A stretch of 64,000 nucleotides of DNA from Paenibacillus sp. IHBB 10380 (GTDB lineage: Bacteria; Bacillota; Bacilli; Paenibacillales; Paenibacillaceae). The translations under genes were made by a program, and so were the position numbers. A model generated the notes under the pieces. It had not been told where the DNA came from and ran no database searches. It worked only from the letters and a program-made list of their open reading frames with translations. Shown piece after piece: positions 27,522 through 35,267 of the stretch. Position 1 is the stretch's first letter, and each line of letters begins with the position of its first letter. Location: contig NZ_CP010976.1 in NCBI RefSeq assembly GCF_000949425.1, forward strand, positions 3,782,001 through 3,846,000, written 5' to 3'.

Positions 27522-28876
27522 CGCATTTCATAACCTTCCATCAGCGTTCTTACATCACCAGATATCATCTCATCCCCAATAGCATCGGAATGAGCCATTC
27601 CAAGCGTTGTAAGACGTAATACGCCTGCCTCTACTACAGCAAATCCGATCTCCAGAAGTTGTCCTAAATCTGCATGATCCGCCATCGCATCACTCCTGAA
27701 ACGCTGATGATAAGAAGCAAGCTCAAGACCTTCACGATGAAGAAGTGCCTTCAATATGAAGCGCCGCTTCTGCTCCACCTCATTCAGAACAAACCCATAG
27801 TCCGCTTTATCATAAGCCTCTGTCGTCACATAATCCGCAATAATACTTCTTGTTGTCGCTGCACTCACACCATAGTGTGACGCATAATGCACCCCTCTTG
27901 TATACGAACGGGCCCCACAACCAAGACCCGCCATGCCTTCTTCTTGGCAACTGAAGGGTAGTATTTCTTTATGTGTAAAATCGATCTCCCTAGCAAATCG
28001 GCGCATCGAATACTGTTTAAAGCCTGCCGCCTCTAATGTCTGACGAGCGATATGATAGAGATCCATCCGGATATCATTTCCCTGCTTATGTATCTGATCT
28101 GGCTTCAGTATCGTATTCTCCCGAGTATATAGGGGATAGATAAATATCTCTCCTGGCTCGTAACTGAGCGCCTTCTCTAATGAATAAAGCCATGAATCTG
28201 CCGTTTGTCCGGGCAATCCATAAATCAAGTCGATGTTCAGCAGTGGAAAGTCATAACTTTTCAATTTCTCCAACGCTTCTTCCGCAATTCGAGGATTCTG
28301 AGGACGATAAATCGCCGCTGCCTCTTCTGTAACAAAGCTCTGAACCCCGATGCTAACCCGATCTGTCTGACGATCCTTCAGTACTCGCAGCCGATCCTCT
28401 GTTACCGTCTCTGGTGAAGTCTCCACGGATATCGAAGCCTGCGTTGGATCAAGTCCCATGATGCCTTCTGCAATGTCAAACAATCGATTCAATTGCTTAG
28501 CCACTAGGAGTGTAGGCGTCCCCCCTCCAATGGCAAATCTGGAGAAAGGTCTTCCTGCGAACCAAGGTGACCACTGCTCTGCTTGCCGTTGTAGAGCATC
28601 CACGTACCGTTCGTGTACATCTGCACGACGGTCTGGAAGTGTAAACAAGTTACAAAACCCACAGCGAGCTCCGCAAAAGGGAATATGCATATACAAAAAA
28701 TAATAGTCCGTTTGTTCCTGCTCCCAAAGCTCCTGTAAAGAAAGTCCTGGCTCTAACGAACGATAGGCTGTCTTGTGAGGGTAAGAATACAGGTAAGAAC
28801 GATAAGGGGCTTGTAACCAGCGTTGCCCCCATTCTGGTAGTTCAGCAGATGTTAATAACGAAGATGGCATAGACAC
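27518..28876 (-). CDS. STM4012-family radical SAM protein (HemN-like)
   Basis: A 453-residue protein resembling coproporphyrinogen III oxidase-like radical SAM enzymes. YMHIPFCGARCGFCNLFT holds the CxxxCxxC cluster motif; FAIGGGTPTLL and LNIDLIYGLPGQTADSW are HemN-type SAM-binding motifs. The N-terminal region (YRSYLYSYPHKTAYR) is typical of STM4012. GTG 28876 is chosen for its AAGGAGG site. It is not likely to be true HemN, because it lies inside this conserved cluster with a second radical SAM gene. Substrate unknown. Confidence 0.8.
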   Translation of the reverse strand: MSMPSSLLTSAELPEWGQRWLQAPYRSYLYSYPHKTAYRSLEPGLSLQELWEQEQTDYYFLYMHIPFCGARCGFCNLFTLPDRRADVHERYVDALQRQAEQWSPWFAGRPFSRFAIGGGTPTLLVAKQLNRLFDIAEGIMGLDPTQASISVETSPETVTEDRLRVLKDRQTDRVSIGVQSFVTEEAAAIYRPQNPRIAEEALEKLKSYDFPLLNIDLIYGLPGQTADSWLYSLEKALSYEPGEIFIYPLYTRENTILKPDQIHKQGNDIRMDLYHIARQTLEAAGFKQYSMRRFAREIDFTHKEILPFSCQEEGMAGLGCGARSYTRGVHYASHYGVSAATTRSIIADYVTTEAYDKADYGFVLNEVEQKRRFILKALLHREGLELASYHQRFRSDAMADHADLGQLLEIGFAVVEAGVLRLTTLGMAHSDAIGDEMISGDVRTLMEGYEMR

Positions 28877-28893
28877 GTTGCATCCCCTCCTTT

Positions 28894-29676
28894 TCACAAT
28901 ACAAATTCACGATACGGTACGTTCCATACGACTTCATGAGCTAAGCGGTGACCCTCATATCCATCCTCACCGTAGGCGGTTCCATGATCACTAAATACCA
29001 TACAGAACGTTTTCCCTCGTTTACGTAATGCTTCGAACAAGATTCCAAGTTGCGCATCCACATAACGAAGTGCTGCTCTTTGCGTCTCCACCGAGTCCTG
29101 CTTGGCTCCAGGAACAAACATATGATTCGGCCCATGGATTGCAGAGACATTCATAAACAAGAATAGCCGCTGTGCGGGGTCTGCCCCCTCTAGCAGCTTA
29201 AGTGCATGATTGACCTGATGCTCTGTGGAACGAGGATTCGTTACACCAAAGGTCATACGCCAATAACTTTCCTGGAAATAACTAGGCAGAACTTTCGCTA
29301 GTTTATTCTTCTTGGTGAAAAAGATTACCCCACCAATACAGATCGTCCTATAACCCACTTCCTGTAATCCAGACACGATATCCGGTGCGTCAAATTGCCA
29401 TGTATACGGATGAGTCTTCAATCCTGTGTTCCGAGTATGAAATAACCTCACATGAGACGACTTATCTGTATTCGCAGGCGTAGGTAGAAAACCACCAAAA
29501 AAAGCATGATGCGCTGCATATGTGAAACTTCCCGGTGTATGCCTTTTCTCCCATGGACCAAGTGCGCACAGGTTAGGACAGTTAGACTCCTCTAGCTTGG
29601 CGACATCATAACGAAGGGTATCTAGCGTGATCATCACAATATCATGAGAACCAACGATTTCATTCATATCTATCAT
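28894..29676 (-). CDS. STM4013/SEN3800-family hydrolase (sulfatase fold)
   Basis: A 260-residue member of the alkaline phosphatase/sulfatase superfamily. IVMITLDTLRYDVA carries the first metal-binding Asp, GSFTYAAHHAFFGGFLPT the likely nucleophile region, and MVFSDHGTAYGEDGYEGHRL the Asp-His metal pair plus a further His. The sulfatase CxPxR motif is absent, so it is not a formylglycine sulfatase; phospho-, phosphono- or other ester hydrolysis is possible. The start ATG 29676 is a choice between nearby ATGs. No signal peptide: cytoplasmic. Confidence 0.78.
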   Translation of the reverse strand: MIDMNEIVGSHDIVMITLDTLRYDVAKLEESNCPNLCALGPWEKRHTPGSFTYAAHHAFFGGFLPTPANTDKSSHVRLFHTRNTGLKTHPYTWQFDAPDIVSGLQEVGYRTICIGGVIFFTKKNKLAKVLPSYFQESYWRMTFGVTNPRSTEHQVNHALKLLEGADPAQRLFLFMNVSAIHGPNHMFVPGAKQDSVETQRAALRYVDAQLGILFEALRKRGKTFCMVFSDHGTAYGEDGYEGHRLAHEVVWNVPYREFVL

Positions 29677-29684
29677 AGAATAGG

Positions 29685-30944
29685 CTAATCCTTTCCTTGC
29701 AGCTGTTGCATCTGCCATTCATAGGTGTTCAACCCAAGGTAATCTACATTATATAGAAGGTCACCAAAAGGATTAATATCCACAACATAAGTTTCATGAC
29801 TACCACGACGAACAAGCACATCTACTCCAGCAACAGAAGAATTAGAGAAGGCAGATAGCGCCGATATTGCCGTCCTTTCTACCTGCTGCTTCAATCCCGA
29901 GGAAAGAATCTCCTCTGTCATCATTTGCCGTTCGTTACGTAAGTGTAAATTCGTAATAGGGGTAGAACTCAGCCGAAGAACAGCATGACAAGCTTCACCA
30001 TTCACAACCAACTGACGTACATCAAACGATTTACCCCTAAGACTTTCCTTCTCAATCCAGCGTTCTACATGAGCACCCTCTAGACATAACCAATTGACGA
30101 TCCTTCGAATGACCGCCTTATCTGAATAACGCCTTAAGATTCCACTATTGTAATACACTCGCTCTCCTTCACGTTCCTCGAACCCAATCGTCGTGACAGC
30201 AAGCTCTGCCCCAGTTACAGGGTGAATCTGATAAGCCATTACACCCGCTGCTCCTGAACCACAGGCCAACTTAATAAACAGACGATTCATACCACTCAAG
30301 GCTATGGCTTCTTGTAACGTATCATAATCCACAATAGAACCTGCTGGAGCAGGAAGTGCCGGCATCCTAACACCATGTTTAGTTAGAAGCTGTGAACAGC
30401 TCCTTTTATCGAACATCACTGCTATATCAGCAGGATCATTCACCCAGACAATAGGGAAACCTGCGTTCTCTGCTTCTTTTTTGATAAAATACAGGAATCT
30501 ACAGTACCCACGGAACCATTGTGCTGGATACAGAATCCTTCCCTGCTGGACAGGAAGCTGTCGTGCCTCCTCAGCTGTAATGAATACTCCATCTGAGACA
30601 AATTCGAAAGGGCAAAAAGCATCATTCTCAGTGAAGTTGGGCGCTCCCCAAGCAATAAATTCTCTTTCGACTTCGGGATCTTCCCCTGGCGCATCAAGGC
30701 GTATTATAGGTGATACGCTAGATGAACAATCTCTATCACACCATTGATGAACCGTATCATATAGAACGTCCCCAATCCGAAGAGAACGCTGGAGAAGTGC
30801 CTGATAAGGTACCAAGACAGATTGCTTGAGTCCCTGAGAACTTCTTGCTTCCTGCAAGCCAAGTGTTCGTTTATTACCAGGATTCCCAATCAATATGAAC
30901 GGTTGCTCATTAGCGGGCTTCTGTGTAACTACATAACTTATCAT
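29685..30944 (-). CDS. STM4014-family protein, ATP-grasp-like
   Basis: A 419-residue protein. The C-terminal half looks like an ATP-grasp ligase: LFIKLACGSGAAGVMAYQI, then GKSFDVRQLVVNGEACHAVL, and near the end VAGVDVLVRR...YVVDINPFGDLL, where the DxNPFG stretch would bind Mg-ATP. The N terminus FILIGNPGNKRT is Rossmann-like. ATP-grasp enzymes join a carboxylate to an amine or thiol. It starts at ATG 30944, sharing one base with the previous stop (TAATG). Fit to the STM4014 family is by sequence character and operon position. Confidence 0.75.
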   Translation of the reverse strand: MISYVVTQKPANEQPFILIGNPGNKRTLGLQEARSSQGLKQSVLVPYQALLQRSLRIGDVLYDTVHQWCDRDCSSSVSPIIRLDAPGEDPEVEREFIAWGAPNFTENDAFCPFEFVSDGVFITAEEARQLPVQQGRILYPAQWFRGYCRFLYFIKKEAENAGFPIVWVNDPADIAVMFDKRSCSQLLTKHGVRMPALPAPAGSIVDYDTLQEAIALSGMNRLFIKLACGSGAAGVMAYQIHPVTGAELAVTTIGFEEREGERVYYNSGILRRYSDKAVIRRIVNWLCLEGAHVERWIEKESLRGKSFDVRQLVVNGEACHAVLRLSSTPITNLHLRNERQMMTEEILSSGLKQQVERTAISALSAFSNSSVAGVDVLVRRGSHETYVVDINPFGDLLYNVDYLGLNTYEWQMQQLQGKD

Positions 30945-31783
30945 TATTCCGTCAAAAACGGATAACGCCACTCATCTTCCTCAACCTGTTGGTCACTTAC
31001 ATCTACCGACATCCCTGAATCCTGCCAACGCTTGACCATAGATTCAGACATGTAGTGATAACTTAGATTAAGATGCTGTAGCTTCTTAATACGTTCACTA
31101 GCAATCAGCGCCTCTGAGCCTGTGTCAGATAACGTTCCGTAGGATAAATCAAGCGTCTCTAATTGATCAAGAATAGGGACATCCGCTATCGCAATAGCGA
31201 TTTCATCTTGGATCTCACTATCTTTAAGACCCAAATATTTCAGCTTAGGAAATAAACCACTCTGCAACATTGGGAGCACGTCTTCAACTGAACCAGAGAA
31301 TCCATAGTCATCTACACCTAAATAGAGCTCTAGCTTTTGCAATTCAGGTAACTTAGCATTCGTAATTTGGTGTATCACTTCTTGTGGAAGTCCACCACAA
31401 ATGATAATGAGCTCCTGTAGATTCTCATGTTCTAATGGATCTAAGCTTAAATCGGTACTCCCTTTTATCGTTAATGATTGAAGTTTAGGAAAAGCGACTA
31501 GAAGCGGAGATAAGTTCGTCTGATTAATCCAAGAGACTTCACATTCTTCAGAGTCCATGTCTCCAATAAATATTTTGCGCAAAAGAGGGAAGCTATCCCG
31601 GTGTTGTACTAATGTATCCAGAAAAGAGTCTGGAGAATTCTCGTACGCCTGTCCCCAATCACCAATGGTTAATATGGACAGTTTCTCGGCATCTGGACTC
31701 GCTGCCAAATTCTCAATCAATGTTGTCATTCTCTCGCCATTCTCATACTCGTCATAACCTACGGATAACCGAATTTCTATCAA
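30944..31783 (-). CDS. STM4015-family leucine-rich protein
   Basis: A 279-residue leucine-rich-repeat-like protein: repeating units such as FPKLQSLTIKGSTDLSL, LPELQKLELYLGV, FPKLKYLGLKDSEI and LDQLETLDLSYGTL. Such repeats usually form a protein-binding surface, so a scaffold or substrate-recognition role is inferred. First gene of the six-gene operon; start TTG 31783 with GGAGGG six bases upstream. No signal peptide. A WYL regulator lies 125 bases upstream on the same strand. Confidence 0.78.
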   Translation of the reverse strand: MIEIRLSVGYDEYENGERMTTLIENLAASPDAEKLSILTIGDWGQAYENSPDSFLDTLVQHRDSFPLLRKIFIGDMDSEECEVSWINQTNLSPLLVAFPKLQSLTIKGSTDLSLDPLEHENLQELIIICGGLPQEVIHQITNAKLPELQKLELYLGVDDYGFSGSVEDVLPMLQSGLFPKLKYLGLKDSEIQDEIAIAIADVPILDQLETLDLSYGTLSDTGSEALIASERIKKLQHLNLSYHYMSESMVKRWQDSGMSVDVSDQQVEEDEWRYPFLTE

Positions 31784-31908
31784 TTATATCCCTCCATTTT
31801 TTTCTATATAATTTAGCCTAACATGGCGTACAAAGCCCGTCAATCCCTTGAAAAACCTATTGTGAATATAGTATTTAATGTTAAATTATTACATATTTGC
31901 ACTTCTTC

Positions 31909-32847
31909 TCATGACCCATATTGATCTGATATTCTCTTAGCTATTCCTTGGATGATATTCCGGATATGACTGGGTTCTACCACCTCTACGTCTTGTCCGA
32001 AGCTAAGAATAAATCCATATAGCCACGGGTCCTCGGGAAAAGAAACCGTTACCGTATAGAAACCATTAGTCTCTTCTCTAAGCTCCTCTACTCCAAACTG
32101 TTCCTCTGCCAGATGCCTACCCTTCTCGTTAAAACGAAGAACAAGCCGAATACCATTCTCTTGTGCAATCCAATCCTGTTGCCAAGGAAGGGGATCAAAC
32201 GAAACAGGTTGTCTCTCATAAGAAATTTCCTCGTCTATAACATCCTTCATTCGTAATAACTTAAATAGCCGGAAATCCTGGCGATATTGGCAGTAAGCAT
32301 ATAAATACCAATGTTGATTCTTCATAACTATCGTATAGGGTTCTACAGATCGCCGCTGCTCCTCCCCCTTAGCATTACAATACGTGAAAGATGTGACATG
32401 TATATTCTCAATAGCTTGTTTAAGAATTTTGAGATTCTTCTCCAATTGCCCATGTTGACCCCATGAAGAGAAATCGACGATGAACTGACTCGTCTGAAAG
32501 TCGAACTGTTCCATGTGAGAACGCAGAATGACACCGTTGATTTTGTCCAATAAGATTTGATGACTCGTGCTAAAAGAAGAAGTAGAAATACTCTGTAGCG
32601 CTGTGACAATATTCGCCATATCATCATTTGTTAATACATTACGATCCAGACGATAGCCTTCTGCTAGTCCGATCCCGCCATTGGCGCCTTGATAAGTGAT
32701 CACTGGAATACCTGCTTGATTAATAGCATCTACATCGCGATAAATAGTCCGAATAGACACTTCAAACAATTCTGCTAATTCTTTAGCTTGAACTCTTCCA
32801 CGGTTCACCAGCAATATAACGATCGAAAGCAATCGATCAAGCTTCAT
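31909..32847 (-). CDS. HTH/WYL-domain transcriptional regulator
   Basis: A 312-residue YafY-type regulator: N-terminal HTH (VQAKELAELFEVSIRTIYRD), central WYL domain (RRSVEPYTIVMKNQHWYLYA, YRQDFRLFKLLRMKDV), and C-terminal WCX domain (PWLYGFILSFGQDVEVVEP). Only about 30% like the regulator at 5486 by eye. It precedes the radical SAM operon on the same strand, so it is a candidate regulator of it. No clear palindrome was found upstream; a dispersed repeat lies there instead. Confidence 0.88.
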   Translation of the reverse strand: MKLDRLLSIVILLVNRGRVQAKELAELFEVSIRTIYRDVDAINQAGIPVITYQGANGGIGLAEGYRLDRNVLTNDDMANIVTALQSISTSSFSTSHQILLDKINGVILRSHMEQFDFQTSQFIVDFSSWGQHGQLEKNLKILKQAIENIHVTSFTYCNAKGEEQRRSVEPYTIVMKNQHWYLYAYCQYRQDFRLFKLLRMKDVIDEEISYERQPVSFDPLPWQQDWIAQENGIRLVLRFNEKGRHLAEEQFGVEELREETNGFYTVTVSFPEDPWLYGFILSFGQDVEVVEPSHIRNIIQGIAKRISDQYGS

Positions 32848-32890
32848 CTATATCTCTCATTTCTATGATTATTTCTGGCTTGATGAAAAT

Positions 32891-33118
32891 AACCGCTACG
32901 CGGACAGATTATCCAACCGAATCGCTGTTGCTCTCAAATTTTTTTGAATATACCGCTATAGCGGTAAACATTCAGAGGTAATGCATATGCATTCGAAGTA
33001 GCTTTCCAAGGGAAAGCTTTTAGGCGAACGTTTCGCTTCTCCACGACAATTCCGGTATCGAAGCTAACATCAATATAGGATTCTAATCTTCAGTAAGTAC
33101 TCATTATGAATTAGAACC
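32891..33118 (+). repeat. Dispersed ~226-bp repeat, copy 1
   Basis: Full copy. Shared blocks with 47651-47875, in order: CCGCTACGCGGA, CGAATCGCTGTTGC, CGAAGTAGCTTTCCAAGGGA, AAGCTTTTAGGCGAACG, CCACGACAATTC and ATTATGAATTAGA. It contains small hairpins (AGCTTTCC/GGGAAAGCT, CCGCTATAGCGG). No open frame is conserved between copies, so it is non-coding. Confidence 0.85.
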
Positions 33119-33156
33119 ATGTTTCTATCAATAAAGTATTAGATTGTTGGAATCTA

Positions 33157-33214
33157 ATAAACAAAAACCAGTCCATAACACCAAAAATAAAGTGTTAGAC
33201 TGGTTTTGTTTATT
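33157..33214. terminator. Nested hairpin, terminator-like; copy 1 of a structured element
   Basis: Outer stem AATAAACAAAAACCAGTC/GACTGGTTTTGTTTATT encloses a bulge and an inner stem AACAC/GTGTT with the A-rich loop CAAAAATAAA. The same architecture with compensatory changes is at 56617-56669. It lies downstream of the phosphotransferase gene and probably ends its transcript. Confidence 0.7.
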
Positions 33215-33290
33215 GCGCTATGATTTTCCTTTAGCTTAACAATGATGCCACATCGTAATCGATTACCAGCATATTCATCCAAATAGTTGA

Positions 33291-34310
33291 TTAATCCATT
33301 TGCACAGGTTCGATCACATCGAAGAGAAATGGAATATCATTTAAATATTCTCTTATGTAAGCTTGGGCGTACTCTTGTTCATCCATTAAACTGGATGCTT
33401 CTCTTGGATCGGAGGCATGATGGCAGTAATTCTCGATCATGAACATGACGAAGAAGCATTCCAGATACCGAACATAGTCCGTTTCTAGCTTTCTTATACT
33501 CTCGTATCCTTGGATAAACATCCATCGATGCTTAGGATAAAGCTCTAATAACGCGCCTGCCATATCATATAGAAAATACCCGTAACCACACCTTCCAAAA
33601 TCAATCGGATAAGGGTGCTCATCATTGAAAACAATGTTGCCCGTATGTAAATCTGCATGAATGAGTCCGTAGTTATTGTCGCTCCGATGCATTACATCGA
33701 GTTCGGATATGATCTTCTCAGCAGCAGCTTGGTACAATCTCCATGCCTCATCCGATAAAAAACATGTGTAATAATGTCCTAACTTAGCCATTTCAAGTCT
33801 AAAACTTTCTGTTCCCCATATAGGTCGAATAAATTCAGGAGGTGGTATGAAACTCGCAGCTACTTCGTGAAGTCTACCCATCATTACGCCCATACTATAT
33901 GCACATCTATCCGTCATTTCCCCAGTAGCATGCTCTCCCTCTACCCACTGCATCATCGTAACATAAGGACGCTTATATCCCTCTTCGGTATCAATCTCCA
34001 ATACATAAGAGCCATTAGAGTTTGCCAGCCCTTCTGGTACAGTTAGATCATCCGATTTATTCAATGTCTGGAGCAAAGCAAGTTCTGAATGAATTTCTTC
34101 TTTGCTTAATCGATCCGAATGAATGCGAAGCAAATAACTTGTAGCTGTACTTGTCTCAATTTTATACGTGATCGTATCGGATAGTTGGATAAATTGAATA
34201 CGTTCCCATTCCAGATCGTACTGTTGCAATGCTGCTAAAGCAACTTTCCTCGCTCTAACTAGCAAAGACCGCCTATTTTCATCCGTATCATATCGAAAAA
34301 ATTCACGCAT
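33291..34310 (-). CDS. Phosphotransferase of the aminoglycoside/choline kinase (APH) fold
   Basis: A 339-residue APH-fold kinase. The catalytic loop is GLIHADLHTGNIVF (Asp base, Asn metal ligand) and the metal-binding motif is YPIDFGRCGYG. The N-lobe (TYKIETSTATSYLLRIHSDR) and VTMMQWVEGE hinge are present. Substrate is unknown: small-molecule kinase, antibiotic kinase or spore-coat-type (CotS/YutH) proteins share this fold. Probably a separate transcript, since the nearest gene on the same strand is 175 bases away. Confidence 0.85.
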   Translation of the reverse strand: MREFFRYDTDENRRSLLVRARKVALAALQQYDLEWERIQFIQLSDTITYKIETSTATSYLLRIHSDRLSKEEIHSELALLQTLNKSDDLTVPEGLANSNGSYVLEIDTEEGYKRPYVTMMQWVEGEHATGEMTDRCAYSMGVMMGRLHEVAASFIPPPEFIRPIWGTESFRLEMAKLGHYYTCFLSDEAWRLYQAAAEKIISELDVMHRSDNNYGLIHADLHTGNIVFNDEHPYPIDFGRCGYGYFLYDMAGALLELYPKHRWMFIQGYESIRKLETDYVRYLECFFVMFMIENYCHHASDPREASSLMDEQEYAQAYIREYLNDIPFLFDVIEPVQMD

Positions 34311-34485
34311 ATTATCCCCCTTAACTGTTATAAAATTATCACATAAAAGTAAAAACTAAATACTTGTTGTACATGTAATTATACTAGTAGCAACACTTTG
34401 AAAATATATAATAAACATTTAGAAACTAAATATTACACAAACAAGTCACATCAGAATTTAATCCAACGTGACTTGTCTGTGTAAG

Positions 34486-34752
34486 CTATTTTTTTGAATA
34501 AACAATTTTTTTAATACTATCGTAGGAAAGACAGAATTGATCTGAAAGTTGATCCATAGTGACACCCACAGAAAATTTTTGGCGGATCTCATTGTTTCTA
34601 TCGTTCAAATACTTTCTACTACCTGAATTTTCGCCCCATTTCTTACGTAATCCTTCAGGTTTAGGGACATACACCATTCCACCATGTACATACTTCTGTA
34701 TTTCCTTTAGTAATTCTTCTGGAAAAATGATATCAGCGTTTACATATTTCAT
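34486..34752 (-). CDS. CD3324-family protein
   Basis: An 88-residue protein matching the CD3324 family pattern: MKYVNADIIFPEELLKEIQK, then GMVYVPKPEGLRKKWGE, SRKYLNDRNNEIRQKF, and a C-terminal HTH-like part (VTMDQLSDQFCLSYDSIKKI). The HTH resembles that of Mor/resolvase-like DNA-binding proteins. AAGGAG lies ten bases before the ATG. Function not known. An inverted repeat (34792-34896) in its upstream region could be an operator. Confidence 0.8.
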   Translation of the reverse strand: MKYVNADIIFPEELLKEIQKYVHGGMVYVPKPEGLRKKWGENSGSRKYLNDRNNEIRQKFSVGVTMDQLSDQFCLSYDSIKKIVYSKK

Positions 34753-34791
34753 GATAGCTTCGCTCCTTAAATAGTTGAACTTTTTAAGGTA

Positions 34792-34896
34792 GCAAAGTCT
34801 ATACTATAAACAATTATCACCATGTAAGTAATGAAGGCAGTAACTTATTTCTAGCTCTATACAAACAACTGCCGTTGTTTATAATGTAGACTTTGC
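34792..34896. repeat. 105-bp inverted-repeat element
   Basis: Arms GCAAAGTCTATACTATAAACAA (34792-34813) and the complement of GCAAAGTCTACATTATAAACAA (34875-34896): 20 of 22 positions agree, with a 61-bp centre. It lies 40 bases upstream of the CD3324-like gene. It could be a MITE-like element or a paired regulatory site. Confidence 0.6.
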
Positions 34897-35267
34897 ATAG
34901 AGCTTATCTTAAACCTAGTCATAATGACCACCCTTTCTAGAATATCGTTTCAAGCATACGAACAGAATACTTCTACCATAATATAACTTCGATATAGATA
35001 TTTATAGAGCTTGTTCAAAAAACTCATAAAATCACAAAGATTAATTAAAATGATGAGCATTAGAATTGTACTGTGACCCGTTGGACAACTACCATTATAT
35101 CAGCATCATCAATTCCCAGAGATATATCCTCAGGAATTCGAATATGATATGTACTAGAGTATTCAGCATCTCTGCGAAAAGCAAAAACACAATGCTGTTA
35201 CCTAACGCTTCATACCATGATACAATAATATTCTAATGAAATTTTGATACTTTACTAGGGAGACATC
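34897..35267. other. Intergenic stretch with a possible gene remnant
   Basis: About 370 bases. On the minus strand, 35064-35193 is open and reads protein-like (STYHIRIPEDISLGIDDADI, then MVVVQRVTVQF and a stop) but has no start codon. Nothing else was found. The promoter of the hydrolase at 35268 should lie here. Confidence 0.4.

Noticed and set aside
27518..28876. True HemN/HemW haem-biosynthesis enzyme
   Set aside because: It has HemN-type motifs, but the conserved operon with STM4011, 4013, 4014 and 4015-like genes makes STM4012 the better call.
28894..29676. Formylglycine-dependent sulfatase
   Set aside because: The CxPxR/SxPxR activation motif is absent.
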